Assembly: GCF_001187865.1 (NCBI RefSeq)
Contig: NZ_LGIT01000003.1
Coordinates: 372,001-436,000 of the forward strand
Origin: Klebsiella sp. RIT-PI-d
GTDB taxonomy: Bacteria > Pseudomonadota > Gammaproteobacteria > Enterobacterales > Enterobacteriaceae
DNA: 64,000 nucleotides
Reading direction: 5' to 3'
Shown one piece after another: positions 50,692-60,520 of this stretch (within the stretch, counting starts at the first letter, position 1; every line of letters starts with the position of its first letter). The notes beneath the pieces are model-generated. The model was not told the origin of the DNA and did no database searches. It worked only from the letters and a program-made list of their open reading frames with translations. Position numbers and translations under genes: made by a program.

Positions 50692-50760
50692 GCTCACTTT
50701 GTTAACAACTATAATGAAATCTTCATGCAGTATTAAAGATTAACCGGTAACAAAGTGAGC
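50692..50760 (+). repeat. Inverted repeat spanning the ubiV-yhbW gap
   Basis: Perfect thirteen-base arms GCTCACTTTGTTA (50692-50704) and TAACAAAGTGAGC (50748-50760) are separated by 43 bases. The right arm ends 4 bases before the yhbW ATG and contains GTGAG, part of its ribosome-binding region. The loop holds TATAAT (50710-50715) and a small ATGAA/TTCAT hairpin. Function unknown. Confidence 0.75.
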
Positions 50761-50764
50761 GGCT

Positions 50765-51772
50765 ATGACTGATAAATCTATTCCCTTTTCGGTGCTGGAT
50801 CTCGCGCCGATCCCGCAAGGCTCCTCGGCAAGAGAAGCCTTCTCACATTCACTGTCACTGGCACAGCTCGCCGAAAAGCGCGGTTACCATCGCTACTGGC
50901 TGGCTGAACATCACAATATGACGGGGATCGCCAGCGCGGCGACCTCGGTGCTGATTGGCTATCTCGCCGCGAATACCACGTCCTTACATCTCGGCTCTGG
51001 TGGTGTGATGCTGCCGAACCACTCTCCGCTGGTGATCGCTGAACAGTTCGGCACGCTGAATACGCTCTATCCCGGACGCATTGATTTAGGGCTGGGTCGC
51101 GCACCAGGTAGCGATCAGCCGACCATGCGCGCCCTGCGTCGGAATATGAGTGTTGATGTCGATAATTTCCCGCGCGATGTCAATGAACTGGTCGAGTGGT
51201 TTGACGCCCGTGACCCGGCACCACAGGTGCGACCGGTTCCCGGCTACGGCGAAAAAATCCCGGTATGGCTATTAGGCTCCAGCCTCTACAGCGCTCAACT
51301 GGCCGCCCAGCTCGGCCTGCCGTTCGCCTTCGCCTCGCATTTCGCACCAGATATGCTGTTCCAGGCGCTGCATCTCTACCGTACGCACTTTAAGCCTTCT
51401 GCACGGCTGGAAAAACCGTATGCGATGGTATGCATTAATATTGTGGCTGCTGACAGTAATCGTGATGCCGAATTTCTGTTTACCTCTATGCAGCAGGCGT
51501 TTGTTAAGCTGCGTCGGGGGGAAACCGGACAGCTTCCGCCGCCGATTGAAAATATTGACCACTTCTGGTCACCGTCTGAGAAGTATGGTGTTCAGCAGGC
51601 ACTGAGTATGTCGCTGGTAGGCGATAAAACGAAAATTCGTCACGGCCTGCAGTCGATCCTGCGCGAAACGGATGCGGACGAAATCATGGTTAACGGCCAG
51701 ATCTTCGACCAGCAGGCGCGCCTGCATTCGTTCGATTTAGCGATGGACGTGAAGGAAGCGTTGCTGGATTAA
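50765..51772 (+). CDS. yhbW: Luciferase-like (bacterial luciferase family) monooxygenase YhbW
   Basis: A 335-residue protein of the flavin-dependent luciferase-like monooxygenase family. It begins [20 protein letters not shown] and has family blocks [10 protein letters not shown] (about residues 43-52), [14 protein letters not shown] (about 105-118) and [20 protein letters not shown]. Substrate unknown; E. coli yhbW has been linked to ampicillin/membrane-drug responses but no reaction is proven. It is separated from ubiV by the inverted repeat described, and ends at a shared terminator. Confidence 0.93.
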   Translation: MTDKSIPFSVLDLAPIPQGSSAREAFSHSLSLAQLAEKRGYHRYWLAEHHNMTGIASAATSVLIGYLAANTTSLHLGSGGVMLPNHSPLVIAEQFGTLNTLYPGRIDLGLGRAPGSDQPTMRALRRNMSVDVDNFPRDVNELVEWFDARDPAPQVRPVPGYGEKIPVWLLGSSLYSAQLAAQLGLPFAFASHFAPDMLFQALHLYRTHFKPSARLEKPYAMVCINIVAADSNRDAEFLFTSMQQAFVKLRRGETGQLPPPIENIDHFWSPSEKYGVQQALSMSLVGDKTKIRHGLQSILRETDADEIMVNGQIFDQQARLHSFDLAMDVKEALLD

Positions 51773-51776
51773 ACGG

Positions 51777-51805
51777 CAGCGCCCGGAAAACCGGGCGCTG
51801 TAATT
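51777..51805. terminator. Bidirectional terminator between yhbW and mtr
   Basis: Perfect ten-base arms CAGCGCCCGG / CCGGGCGCTG (51777-51786 with 51791-51800), loop AAAA, followed by TAATTAGG. It serves the convergent ends of yhbW and mtr. Confidence 0.75.
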
Positions 51806-53048
51806 AGGAATATACCGGCAGCAGATTGAAGCTCGACAGGATATGCACCAGCGCATTACCGACCCCAAAGATCAGGATCAGGGCGATCATAGGTTTGCCG
51901 CCCCACACGCGGAATTTCGGGCTGCCAAAACGTTTACGCGAAGCGCGGGCTAACAGCGCCGGAACAATTGCCGCCCAGATGGTCGCGGCAAGACCGGCAT
52001 AGCCGATGGCGTAAAGGAAGCCGTCAGGCCACAACAGACCGCCAGTGATCGGCGGGATAAAGGTCAGCAATGCCGTTTTGAAGCGCCCACTGGCAGAATC
52101 GTCAAAGCCGCATAAATCCGCCAGATAGTCGAACAGCCCCAGCGTCACGCCGAGAAATGAACTGGCTACCGCAAAGTTAGAAAAAATCACCAGTAATAAA
52201 TCCAGGCTGCGGCTATTAAGCACCCCGCTTAACGCCTGCACCAGTACATCAATATTGCCACCCTGCTGCGCGATACCGATAAATTGCGGACGGGGGATAT
52301 TACCCATCGTACCCAGCAACCAGATGCAGTAGAGCGCCAGGGCCAGCAGCGTACCGTAGACCAGACAGCGGATAATGGTGCGCGGATCTTTGCCGTAGTA
52401 TTTCATCAGGCTCGGCACGTTGCCATGATAGCCAAAAGAGGCGAGGCAAAACGGCAGCGTCATTAGTACATACGGCGCGTAGGAGGCATGACTTTCGGCC
52501 ACATTAAACAGCGTGGCGGGCGTAACATGTCCCAGCAGACTGCCAAAGGTAAGAAAAAAGGTGATGACTTTCGCACCCAGTACAATCGCCGTGATCCGAC
52601 TGACCGCTTTAGTACTTAACCACACTACAAACGCTACCAGCAAAGCGAATGCAAAGCCTGCCACGCGAGCCGGAACGTTTAATGACATCTCGCTAAAGGT
52701 ATGATGCAAAATGGAGCCGCTGGCAGAGATGTAGGCGTACGTCAGGATATAGAGGACGAAAGCAATAGAGATCCCGTTAATCACATTCCAGCCCCGACCC
52801 AGCAAATCTTTGGTGATGGTGTCGAAGCTGGAGCCAATGCGGTAGTTAAGATTGGCCTCAAGGATCATCAGGCCAGAATGCAGCATACAGAACCAGGTGA
52901 ATACCAGCGCCGCCAGCGACCAGAAAAACCATGCACCCGACATCATGACCGGCAGAGAGAACATGCCTGCGCCAATAATTGTGCCGCCAATAATCACCAC
53001 GCCGCTCAATAGCGAGGGTTTACTTTGTATGGTTGTAAGGGTACTCAT
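51804..53048 (-). CDS. mtr: High-affinity tryptophan permease
   Basis: Mtr is an inner-membrane proton symporter for tryptophan (and indole) of the HAAAP family. The 414-residue product has about eleven hydrophobic segments and the family start [18 protein letters not shown] (about residues 17-34). ATG 53048 follows GGAGAA and matches E. coli; the upstream in-frame ATG at 53111 runs through the TrpR-like operator and is rejected. A TrpR-type operator lies upstream. Confidence 0.95.
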   Translation of the reverse strand: MSTLTTIQSKPSLLSGVVIIGGTIIGAGMFSLPVMMSGAWFFWSLAALVFTWFCMLHSGLMILEANLNYRIGSSFDTITKDLLGRGWNVINGISIAFVLYILTYAYISASGSILHHTFSEMSLNVPARVAGFAFALLVAFVVWLSTKAVSRITAIVLGAKVITFFLTFGSLLGHVTPATLFNVAESHASYAPYVLMTLPFCLASFGYHGNVPSLMKYYGKDPRTIIRCLVYGTLLALALYCIWLLGTMGNIPRPQFIGIAQQGGNIDVLVQALSGVLNSRSLDLLLVIFSNFAVASSFLGVTLGLFDYLADLCGFDDSASGRFKTALLTFIPPITGGLLWPDGFLYAIGYAGLAATIWAAIVPALLARASRKRFGSPKFRVWGGKPMIALILIFGVGNALVHILSSFNLLPVYS

Positions 53049-53099
53049 CTGGTTTTTTCTCCGTTGAAAATAACGTCTCCTGGTGAAGCGTGTTGCACT

Positions 53100-53117
53100 G
53101 TACCAGTACACGAGTAC
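53100..53117 (-). promoter_or_regulatory. TrpR-type operator of mtr
   Basis: GTACCAGTACACGAGTAC reads on the minus strand as GTACTCGTGTACTGGTAC, fitting the TrpR operator pattern GnACTnGtnnACTnGTnC with two deviations from the ACTAG half sites. On the minus strand TACAGT follows as a possible -10. In E. coli mtr is repressed by TrpR and activated by TyrR; exact assignment here is inference. Confidence 0.65.
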
Positions 53118-53127
53118 AAATGGAATA

Positions 53128-53158
53128 AAAAAAGCCCCGGCAGTTAAGACCGGGGCTG
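53128..53158 (-). terminator. deaD terminator
   Basis: AGCCCCGG / CCGGGGCT arms (53133-53140 with 53150-53157) with a nine-base loop; on the minus strand they are followed by TTTTTTTATT, 30 bases after the deaD stop. Confidence 0.85.
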
Positions 53159-53187
53159 TATATTTTACTTTACGGGGTTAGCGCAGA

Positions 53188-55110
53188 TTATGCATCGCCA
53201 CCGAAACGGCGACGGCTGGAGGAGTCATCACGGCGCGGTGCCGCAGATGAATCATCGCGACGCGGCCCACGGCTGCCTTCACGACGTTCGCCGCTGAAAC
53301 GACGACCACCCTCACTACGACCACCTTCACGACGTTCGCCACCGAAGCCACGGCCACCGCCACGACGCTCACCACCGGTATGCGGCTGTGCGTCGCCGAC
53401 CAGTTGCATGTTCATCGGCTTGTTCAAAATGCGGGTACGCGTAAAGTGCTGCAGGACTTCACCCGGCATACCTTTCGGCAGTTCGATGGTGGAGTGAGAA
53501 GCGAACAGCTTGATGTTACCAATGTAACGGCTGCTGATATCGCCTTCGTTAGCGATCGCGCCAACGATATGACGAACTTCAACGCCGTCATCACGGCCCA
53601 CTTCAATGCGATACAGCTGCATGTCGCCAACATCGCGACGCTCGCGACGTGGACGCTCTTCACCCGCAGCACCTGCTGCACGCTCAGGACGTGGACCACG
53701 ATCGTTACGATCGCCACGGTCGTTACGACGTTCGAAACGTTCGTCACGCTCGCGGAATTCACGCTTAGGACGCATCGGCGCATCTGGCGGCACGATCAGA
53801 GCACGTTCGCCCTGGGCCATTTTCAGCAGTGCAGCTGCCAGCGTTTCGATATCCAGCTCTTCGCCTTCAGCCGTCGGCTGAATTTGAGTCAGCAGCGCAC
53901 GATATTTGTCCAGATCGCTACTTTCCAGCTGCTGCTGTACTTTAGCCGCGAATTTTTCCAGACGGCGTTTGCCCAGCAGTTCTGCATTCGGCAGGTCTGC
54001 TTCTGGAATCGTCAGCTTCATGGTGCGTTCAATGTTACGCAGCAGGCGGCGTTCGCGGTTCTCAACGAACAGCAGTGCACGACCGGCACGACCCGCACGA
54101 CCGGTACGACCGATACGGTGAACGTAAGACTCTGAATCCATCGGGATATCATAGTTTACGACCAGGCTGATACGCTCAACGTCCAGGCCACGGGCCGCAA
54201 CGTCGGTCGCAATCAGGATGTCCAGACGACCATCTTTCAGGCGCTCCAGGGTCTGCTCACGCAGCGACTGGTTCATATCACCATTCAGCGCGGCGCTGTT
54301 GTAACCGCTACGCTCCAGCGCTTCTGCCACTTCCAGGGTCGCATTTTTGGTACGAACGAAGATAATCGCCGCATCAAAATCTTCTGCTTCCAGGAAACGC
54401 ACCAGCGCTTCGTTTTTACGCATTCCGTGTACAGCCCAGAACGTCTGGCTGATGTCAGGACGCGTGGTAATGCTGGACTGGATGCGCACTTCCTGCGGCT
54501 CGTTCATAAAGCGGCGGGTAATGCGACGGATCGCTTCCGGCATCGTGGCGGAGAACAGCGCGGTCTGATGTTCAGCCGGGATCTGCGCCATGATGGTTTC
54601 AACGTCTTCGATGAAGCCCATACGCAGCATTTCATCGGCTTCGTCCAGTACCAGACCGCTCAGGTTGGACAGGTTCAGCGTACCGCGCTTCAGGTGATCC
54701 AGCAGACGACCCGGCGTACCGACGACGATCTGAGGTCCCTGACGCAGGGCGCGCAGCTGCACGTCATAACGCTGGCCGCCGTAAAGGGCTACCACGTTCA
54801 CGCCGTGCATGTGTTTAGAGAAATCCGTCATGGCTTCAGCAACCTGAACCGCCAGTTCGCGGGTCGGTGCCAGTACCAGGATCTGAGGTGCTTTCAGATC
54901 GCCATCGAGATTGTTAAGCAGCGGTAAAGAGAACGCTGCGGTTTTACCGCTACCGGTCTGGGCCATACCCAGAACGTCACGGCCGCCCAGCAGATGTGGA
55001 ATACACTCTGCCTGGATCGGAGATGGTTTTTCGTAACCCAGATCGTTAAGGGCCTGAAGGATAGGAGCTTTCAGCCCCAGATCTGCAAAAGTGGTTTCGA
55101 ATTCAGCCAT
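53188..55110 (-). CDS. deaD: Cold-shock DEAD-box RNA helicase
   Basis: DeaD (CsdA) unwinds RNA in ribosome assembly and cold-shock mRNA decay. The 640-residue product has a helicase core (Q motif [35 protein letters not shown]; about residues 1-370), a dimerisation/RNA-binding DbpA-type domain ([15 protein letters not shown], about 490-555) and a basic C-terminal tail of repeated GGERR and RGGGRG units (about 570-640). ATG 55108-55110 matches E. coli; it overlaps the end of yrbN by 8 bases. Confidence 0.97.
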   Translation of the reverse strand: MAEFETTFADLGLKAPILQALNDLGYEKPSPIQAECIPHLLGGRDVLGMAQTGSGKTAAFSLPLLNNLDGDLKAPQILVLAPTRELAVQVAEAMTDFSKHMHGVNVVALYGGQRYDVQLRALRQGPQIVVGTPGRLLDHLKRGTLNLSNLSGLVLDEADEMLRMGFIEDVETIMAQIPAEHQTALFSATMPEAIRRITRRFMNEPQEVRIQSSITTRPDISQTFWAVHGMRKNEALVRFLEAEDFDAAIIFVRTKNATLEVAEALERSGYNSAALNGDMNQSLREQTLERLKDGRLDILIATDVAARGLDVERISLVVNYDIPMDSESYVHRIGRTGRAGRAGRALLFVENRERRLLRNIERTMKLTIPEADLPNAELLGKRRLEKFAAKVQQQLESSDLDKYRALLTQIQPTAEGEELDIETLAAALLKMAQGERALIVPPDAPMRPKREFRERDERFERRNDRGDRNDRGPRPERAAGAAGEERPRRERRDVGDMQLYRIEVGRDDGVEVRHIVGAIANEGDISSRYIGNIKLFASHSTIELPKGMPGEVLQHFTRTRILNKPMNMQLVGDAQPHTGGERRGGGRGFGGERREGGRSEGGRRFSGERREGSRGPRRDDSSAAPRRDDSSSRRRFGGDA

Positions 55111-55183
55111 GTAGTACGTGTGCCTCAAAATTATTGGCGGCCAGTCTACATAACTCATCGTGAAAATTTTCAGTAATTTTCAT
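55103..55183 (-). CDS. yrbN: Small protein YrbN upstream of deaD
   Basis: A 26-residue open frame (too short for routine detection) starts at ATG 55183 and ends at TGA 55103, reading [16 protein letters not shown] at the start, which matches the YrbN small protein of E. coli in position and sequence as I recall it. The end overlaps the first 8 bases of deaD in another frame, so yrbN translation can couple to deaD. Function unknown. Confidence 0.85.
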   Translation of the reverse strand: MKITENFHDELCRLAANNFEAHVLHG

Positions 55184-55286
55184 TGAAAAGTGTGAACCGG
55201 CTCAAAGTAGGTGTATTAACGAACAACAACGCCCTCACCCGTTAAGGTGATTGCAATAAAAATTCGGGCTTATGTCTGTTCGTCAG

Positions 55287-56171
55287 CTATTGCTGGTCCG
55301 ATTCTGCCAGGTCATCTTGCTCCTGGCCCAGGAGCGATAATTCCAACAATGCGTATCGGTGCTCAACAAAGTTATGAACGTTGTTAGCGACCGCCAGTTT
55401 GAACAGTGCCGTAGCGCTGTCCTTGTCCCCAAGACTTAGGTAATACTTACCTAAATAGAAGTTGGTTTCACTGAGATGCTCAGCGAGCGAGGTGTTATCC
55501 GTTGCGTCCGCCTTGAGTCGTCCCATTAACGCGGATTCGTTAATGTCGCTCAGGTAGAACTCGACAATGTTCCATCCCCACTGTTCCTTATCCGATTTCT
55601 CGAAGCGCTGTTTTAACGCTTCTTTCGCCTGCTTTTCATCGAGCTTCTGCTCAACAAAATAAAGCCACAGACTGCGGAAGGGATCATTGGGATCGTCTTG
55701 ATAAAACGCCAGCAGATCATCTTGCGCTAACTTGTCGCGACCGCCGTAATACAGGGCGATACCGCGATTCAAGTACGCGTAATTGTAAGTTGGATCAAGC
55801 TCAAGTACAGAATCAAACGCTTCATAGGCGGCATCAAAACTGCCTGCCTGCGTTAAATATATGCCTAAGTAATTGAATACCTCCGGCATATCTGGTCTTA
55901 TGGCCAGCGCTTGTGAAAAATCATTACGCGCTAGTGCCCTCAGACCGAGACTATCATACAACACTCCGCGCTCATATAAAAGCTGTGCGCGTTCGTCATC
56001 GGTTAAAGCCCGACTGGCAAGAATTTGTTCCATGCGCGCCAGAATGACTTCTTGCTGCAAAGTCGGTTGCAATGGTACTGCGAGGACCTCGCTTTTACGC
56101 CAGTTAGTACTATTGCACCCTGCAAGCGTAAGAGCTGTTGCCACGAAACACCAGCGCAAAAAAGGCTTCAT
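55287..56171 (-). CDS. nlpI: TPR lipoprotein NlpI
   Basis: NlpI is an outer-membrane TPR lipoprotein that acts as adaptor for the protease Prc (Tsp) in degrading murein hydrolases such as MepS and affects division and envelope. The 294-residue product has a lipobox LTLAGC (Cys19) and several TPR helices (about residues 60-200, e.g. [34 protein letters not shown]). It is between pnp and deaD, 108 bases after pnp, the conserved order. Confidence 0.96.
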   Translation of the reverse strand: MKPFLRWCFVATALTLAGCNSTNWRKSEVLAVPLQPTLQQEVILARMEQILASRALTDDERAQLLYERGVLYDSLGLRALARNDFSQALAIRPDMPEVFNYLGIYLTQAGSFDAAYEAFDSVLELDPTYNYAYLNRGIALYYGGRDKLAQDDLLAFYQDDPNDPFRSLWLYFVEQKLDEKQAKEALKQRFEKSDKEQWGWNIVEFYLSDINESALMGRLKADATDNTSLAEHLSETNFYLGKYYLSLGDKDSATALFKLAVANNVHNFVEHRYALLELSLLGQEQDDLAESDQQ

Positions 56172-56248
56172 TTCCCACTCCCGAAGACAACAAAAGGATG
56201 AACTTCCCGTTCCCCAGTTGCAAACAAGGCGTCCAGCCAGCTAATTAG

Positions 56249-56270
56249 CCCTCTGCCGTAGCAGAGGGCA
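56249..56270 (-). terminator. Hairpin between pnp and nlpI
   Basis: Arms GCCCTCTGC / GCAGAGGGC with a four-base loop lie nine bases after the pnp stop on the minus strand. The T-run is poor (TAATTAGC), so read-through into nlpI is likely. Confidence 0.55.
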
Positions 56271-56279
56271 ATGGCAACC

Positions 56280-58415
56280 TTACTCGCCCTGTTCAGCAGC
56301 CGGAGCTTCCGGTGCGTTCGCAGGCTGAGACTGCTCAGTTGCTTCTTTAATGCTCAGACGGATACGGCCCTGGCGATCAACTTCCAGAACTTTAACCGGA
56401 ACTTCCTGGTTCATCTGCAGATAGTCGGTCACTTTCTCAACGCGCTTGTCAGCGATCTGTGAAATGTGAACCAGACCTTCTTTACCGCCGCCAATGGCGA
56501 CAAACGCACCAAAGTCAACGATACGGGTCACTTTACCGTTGTAGATACGACCTACTTCGATTTCTGCAGTGATCTCTTCGATACGACGGATCGCGAATTT
56601 CGCTTTCTCACCGTCGGTAGCCGCGATTTTAACGGTACCGTCATCTTCGATTTCAATGGTTGTGCCGGTTTCTTCGGTCAGGGCGCGGATAACAGAGCCA
56701 CCTTTACCGATAACGTCTTTAATTTTGTCCGGGCTGATCTTGATGGTATGAATACGCGGAGCGAACTGGGAGATGTCGCCGCGCGGGGCAGTGATCGCCT
56801 GCTCCATCACGCCCAGAATGTGCAGACGCGCACCTTTAGCCTGGTTCAGAGCAACCTGCATGATCTCCTTGGTGATGCCTTCAATTTTGATATCCATCTG
56901 CAGTGCAGAGATACCTTCGCGGGAACCCGCGACTTTGAAGTCCATATCGCCCAGGTGATCTTCGTCGCCGAGGATGTCAGACAGAACAACAAAGTTGTCG
57001 CCTTCTTTCACCAGGCCCATCGCGATACCTGCTACGGCGGCTTTAATCGGCACGCCTGCGTCCATCAGTGCCAGAGAAGCACCACATACGGAAGCCATAG
57101 AAGAAGAACCGTTGGATTCGGTAATTTCAGACACCACACGTACGGTGTACGGGAATTTATCCAGTTCCGGCATCACTGCCAGCACGCCGCGTTTTGCCAG
57201 ACGACCATGACCAATCTCACGACGCTTCGGTGAACCGACCATGCCGGTTTCGCCTACGCAGTACGGAGGGAAGTTGTAGTGAAACAGGAAGTTATCAGTG
57301 CGCTCGCCCATCAGTTCGTCGAGGTTCTGCGCATCACGCGTGGTGCCCAGAGTCGCGGTAACCAGCGCCTGAGTTTCACCGCGGGTGAACAGTGCGGAAC
57401 CGTGAGTACGTGGCAGTACGCCAGTACGAACGTCCAGACCACGGATCATGTCTTTTTCACGGCCATCAATACGCGGTTCGCCTGCCAGCACGCGGCTACG
57501 AACAACATTTTTCTCGATAGCGTGCAGGATTTCACCCAGTTCGTTAGCGTCCAGGGTTTCGTCTTCTGCAACCAGCGCGTCGATAGCTTCAGATTTGATC
57601 ACGCCAACCTGAGCATAACGCTCTTGTTTGTCGGTGATGCGGTAAGCATCGCTCAGACGGGATTCAGCCACCGCAGCAACGCGTGCATTCAGCGCTTCAT
57701 TGACGGCTTCTGGCTGCCAGTCCCAGCGTGGTTTGCCGGCTTCTTTTACCAGCTCGTTGATTTCTTTGATAACGATCTGTTGCTGGTCGTGACCAAATAC
57801 CACCGCGCCCAGCATCTGGTCTTCGCTCAGCAGTTCAGCTTCGGATTCAACCATCAGCACAGCAGCTTCGGTACCGGCAACAACCAGGTCCAGCTTGCTT
57901 TCTTTCAGCTCGTCCTGAGTCGGGTTCAGTACGTACTGGTCATTGATGTAACCAACACGGGCAGAACCGATCGGGCCATTGAACGGCAGGCCGGACAGGG
58001 ACAGCGCTGCGGAAGCACCGATCATAGCTACGATGTCCGGGTTAACCTGCGGGTTAACGGAAACCACGGTCGCAATAACCTGAACTTCATTAATGAAACC
58101 TTCCGGGAACAGCGGACGCACCGGGCGGTCAATCAGACGCGCGATCAGGGTTTCGCCTTCGCTCGGACGGCCTTCACGACGGAAGAAGCTACCCGGGATA
58201 CGACCAGCAGCGTAGGTACGCTCCTGATAGTTAACGGTCAGCGGGAAGAAATCCTGGCCTGGCTTGGTTTTTTTCTGACCCACTACGGTCACGAATACTG
58301 CGGTGTCATCCATGCTAACCATAACAGCAGCAGTGGCCTGACGAGCCATCATCCCGGTTTCCAGCGTAACGGTATGCTGACCGTACTGGAATTTACGAAC
58401 GATCGGATTAAGCAA
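56280..58415 (-). CDS. pnp: Polynucleotide phosphorylase
   Basis: PNPase degrades RNA 3' to 5' by phosphorolysis and is part of the degradosome. The 711-residue product has two RNase PH domains (about residues 1-140 and 310-540), an intervening helical domain, a KH domain with [15 protein letters not shown] (about 560-575) and an S1 domain (about 620-690), then an A/P/E tail. The start is TTG (58415), giving [13 protein letters not shown] as in E. coli, preceded by AAGGAT; longer in-frame starts lie in the leader and are rejected. Confidence 0.97.
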   Translation of the reverse strand: MLNPIVRKFQYGQHTVTLETGMMARQATAAVMVSMDDTAVFVTVVGQKKTKPGQDFFPLTVNYQERTYAAGRIPGSFFRREGRPSEGETLIARLIDRPVRPLFPEGFINEVQVIATVVSVNPQVNPDIVAMIGASAALSLSGLPFNGPIGSARVGYINDQYVLNPTQDELKESKLDLVVAGTEAAVLMVESEAELLSEDQMLGAVVFGHDQQQIVIKEINELVKEAGKPRWDWQPEAVNEALNARVAAVAESRLSDAYRITDKQERYAQVGVIKSEAIDALVAEDETLDANELGEILHAIEKNVVRSRVLAGEPRIDGREKDMIRGLDVRTGVLPRTHGSALFTRGETQALVTATLGTTRDAQNLDELMGERTDNFLFHYNFPPYCVGETGMVGSPKRREIGHGRLAKRGVLAVMPELDKFPYTVRVVSEITESNGSSSMASVCGASLALMDAGVPIKAAVAGIAMGLVKEGDNFVVLSDILGDEDHLGDMDFKVAGSREGISALQMDIKIEGITKEIMQVALNQAKGARLHILGVMEQAITAPRGDISQFAPRIHTIKISPDKIKDVIGKGGSVIRALTEETGTTIEIEDDGTVKIAATDGEKAKFAIRRIEEITAEIEVGRIYNGKVTRIVDFGAFVAIGGGKEGLVHISQIADKRVEKVTDYLQMNQEVPVKVLEVDRQGRIRLSIKEATEQSQPANAPEAPAAEQGE

Positions 58416-58438
58416 AGTAATATCCTTTCTGATTAAAT

Positions 58439-58463
58439 GACAGCGTGCCCCGGGCACGCTGTC
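58439..58463 (-). other. pnp leader stem-loop
   Basis: Arms GACAGCGTGCCC / GGGCACGCTGTC (58439-58450 with 58452-58463) around one unpaired base lie about 25 bases before the pnp start. In E. coli the pnp leader is cut by RNase III and then degraded by PNPase for autoregulation. Confidence 0.8.
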
Positions 58464-58481
58464 GTTAACAACCGATCTTCT

Positions 58482-58558
58482 GCGCATCCTCGCGACTAAT
58501 GACAACCCTGACCCATGATTTGGGTAAAGCCTCTCATTAGCCGCGCGAACCTCTGCGA
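58482..58558 (-). other. pnp leader RNase III duplex
   Basis: A long imperfect inverted repeat (about 58482-58503 with 58532-58558, e.g. CTCGCGACTAATGA with TCATTAGCCGCGCGA) forms a double-stranded stem upstream of the first leader stem. It corresponds to the RNase III processing site of the E. coli pnp leader, the basis of PNPase autocontrol. Confidence 0.75.
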
Positions 58559-58617
58559 CGGAAAATCATTCATAGCAACAATACATTAGTTTCCAGCGAA
58601 TTGCTGCGTTCCGATTG

Positions 58618-58646
58618 AAAAAAGGGGCCCTGAAGGCCCCTTTTCT
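58618..58646 (-). terminator. rpsO terminator
   Basis: AAAGGGGCC / GGCCCCTTT arms with a TGAA-type loop, with T-runs on both strands, 15 bases after the rpsO stop. In E. coli it ends the rpsO message while allowing read-through to pnp. Confidence 0.85.
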
Positions 58647-58660
58647 GAAACTCGCAAGAC

Positions 58661-58945
<285 letters not shown>

Positions 58946-59079
58946 TTAAAAGAATGTAAGGGTGCCAATCTCTAATTCAGCAACCCCAGGTCATGCCTGC
59001 TATCTTGTTAAACAATTTACCAGGCATTAAGCGGCGATATTCTACTCGCTACGCCATGTTATCGCAAGACGGCGCAGTA

Positions 59080-60024
59080 TTATGCTGGATACTCAACAAC
59101 CAGACGACGTGGCGCAATGCGGCCCTCATCATCTATCTCACCCATACCGATAAAGACGGCATCATCGCCTTCTGTGACCCGTACCAGGCCATTTAACGGT
59201 ACACCAGAGGCCCGTACCGGCTGCCCCTGCTTAAAGTAGGCTGCCACGACCAGCGGAATATTGACCTGCGGGAAATCAGACGCCGGGCTGTCCATTGGCA
59301 TGAGCAGAGGATCAAGCAGCTCTGCCGCCGGGATCTGTTGCTGCTCCGCCTGTTCAACCAGCTCACGCAGCTGCTCAAGCGTTACCATTCGGTCGACCGG
59401 ATATTTACTGACTGCCAGACGGCGCAGAAAAATAACGTGCGCCCCGCAGCCCAGCTTTTCACCCAGATCGTCAATGATAGTGCGAATATACGTGCCTTTC
59501 GAGCAGTGAACTTCCAGTTCAAGCTCATCACCTTCATGGCGAATAAAGCGTAGCTCATAAACAGTGATCGGGCGTGCTTCACGAGGAACAGTTATCCCCT
59601 CGCGCGCATATTCATATAGCTTGCGGCCCTGGTATTTCAGCGCTGAATACATGGACGGTATTTGCTGGATATCGCCACGAAAGCCGTCCAGGGCGGTTTC
59701 CAGTTCCTGGGCGCTAAACGTCACCGGGCGCTCTTCGACAATCTGACCATCAGCGTCTGAGGTGTCGGTTCGCTGTCCCAGTTTTGCAATGACACGATAG
59801 CGCTTATCGGAATCCAGCAGATACTGTGAAAACTTCGTTGCTTCACCCAGGCATATCGGCAGCATACCGGTCGCCAGCGGATCCAGCGCACCGGTATGAC
59901 CGGCACGATTAGCATTGTAGATCCGTTTTACCTTTTGCAGCACGTCATTGCTGGACATTCCCTGAGGCTTGTCCAGCAGCAAAACACCGTGAATATCGCG
60001 ACCACGACGACGAGGACGACTCAT
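59080..60024 (-). CDS. truB: tRNA pseudouridine-55 synthase
   Basis: TruB converts U55 in the T-loop of tRNAs to pseudouridine. The 314-residue product has the catalytic aspartate in [17 protein letters not shown] (Asp48) and a C-terminal PUA domain (about residues 250-314). Its ATG overlaps the rbfA stop by one base (TAATG), so the two are coupled. It is part of nusA-infB-rbfA-truB-rpsO-pnp. Confidence 0.97.
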   Translation of the reverse strand: MSRPRRRGRDIHGVLLLDKPQGMSSNDVLQKVKRIYNANRAGHTGALDPLATGMLPICLGEATKFSQYLLDSDKRYRVIAKLGQRTDTSDADGQIVEERPVTFSAQELETALDGFRGDIQQIPSMYSALKYQGRKLYEYAREGITVPREARPITVYELRFIRHEGDELELEVHCSKGTYIRTIIDDLGEKLGCGAHVIFLRRLAVSKYPVDRMVTLEQLRELVEQAEQQQIPAAELLDPLLMPMDSPASDFPQVNIPLVVAAYFKQGQPVRASGVPLNGLVRVTEGDDAVFIGMGEIDDEGRIAPRRLVVEYPA

Positions 60025-60425
60025 TAGTCCTCCTTGCTGTCGTCCGGGTTCACACGACGTTCATCGTCGTGTTTTACCACGCTGGTCACCAGGTTAGACA
60101 TGCGCATCCCTTCAACCAGCGAGTTATCGTAGAAAAAGGTCAGTTCCGGCACGATACGCAGGCGCATTGCTTTACCTAACAATGAACGGATAAAACCTGA
60201 AGCTTCCTGCAGCGCTTTAATACCTGCTTTAACCGCATCTTCGTCTTTATCGTTCAGGAAGGTAACAAATACTTTGGCATAGGCCAGGTCGCGGGACATT
60301 TCGACGCCGGATACGGTGGTCATCATACCCAGACGCGGATCTTTAATTTCACGCTGCAGGATGATTGCGATCTCTTTCTGCATCTCCTGAGCCACGCGCT
60401 GTGGGCGACCAAATTCTTTCGCCAT
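60024..60425 (-). CDS. rbfA: 30S ribosome-binding factor A
   Basis: RbfA assists late 30S subunit maturation and cold adaptation. The 133-residue product equals E. coli RbfA, with the KH-like fold core (ISVDRLV not here; [21 protein letters not shown] at about residues 30-50, partly shown). ATG 60425 ([15 protein letters not shown]) follows GGAGAA; a start six codons earlier is less likely. It is 95 bases after infB, across a hairpin and REP element. Confidence 0.96.
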   Translation of the reverse strand: MAKEFGRPQRVAQEMQKEIAIILQREIKDPRLGMMTTVSGVEMSRDLAYAKVFVTFLNDKDEDAVKAGIKALQEASGFIRSLLGKAMRLRIVPELTFFYDNSLVEGMRMSNLVTSVVKHDDERRVNPDDSKED

Positions 60426-60443
60426 AATAAATTCTCCAGACAA

Positions 60444-60465
60444 AAAAGGGGCATCAGCCCCTTTT
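60444..60465 (-). terminator. Hairpin between infB and rbfA
   Basis: Arms AAAAGGGGC / GCCCCTTTT (60444-60452 with 60457-60465) followed on the minus strand by TTTTTTG. It looks like a partial terminator inside the nusA-infB-rbfA operon. Confidence 0.65.
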
Positions 60466-60473
60466 GAAATAAT

Positions 60474-60504
60474 TGCCGGGTGGCGCTTCGCTTACCCGGT
60501 GTAC
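60474..60504. repeat. REP element between infB and rbfA
   Basis: TGCCGGGTGGCGCTTCGCTT followed by ACCCGG is a typical REP unit with GCCGGGT/ACCCGG arms. It sits right before the hairpin in the 95-base intra-operon gap. Confidence 0.8.
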
Positions 60505-60520
60505 GTATAAACGACGAAGA

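Larger units (their letters stand above)
58436..58650 (+). ncRNA. sraG: Possible SraG antisense RNA
   Basis: In E. coli the small RNA SraG is encoded in the rpsO-pnp gap on the strand opposite to the genes. The same gap here ends on the plus strand with a terminator-like stem GGGGCC / GGCCCC followed by TTTTCTG (58623-58645). Conservation of the transcript cannot be shown by eye, so this is a low-confidence positional call. Confidence 0.3.

Noticed and set aside
53380-54135. 251-codon plus-strand open frame antisense to deaD
   Set aside because: It is a low-complexity, threonine-rich product of reading the repetitive deaD tail in reverse. No support as a gene.
57279-58436. 385-codon plus-strand open frame antisense to pnp
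   Set aside because: It mirrors the codon structure of the certain pnp gene, has no family likeness and no plausible ribosome site. It is a shadow frame.
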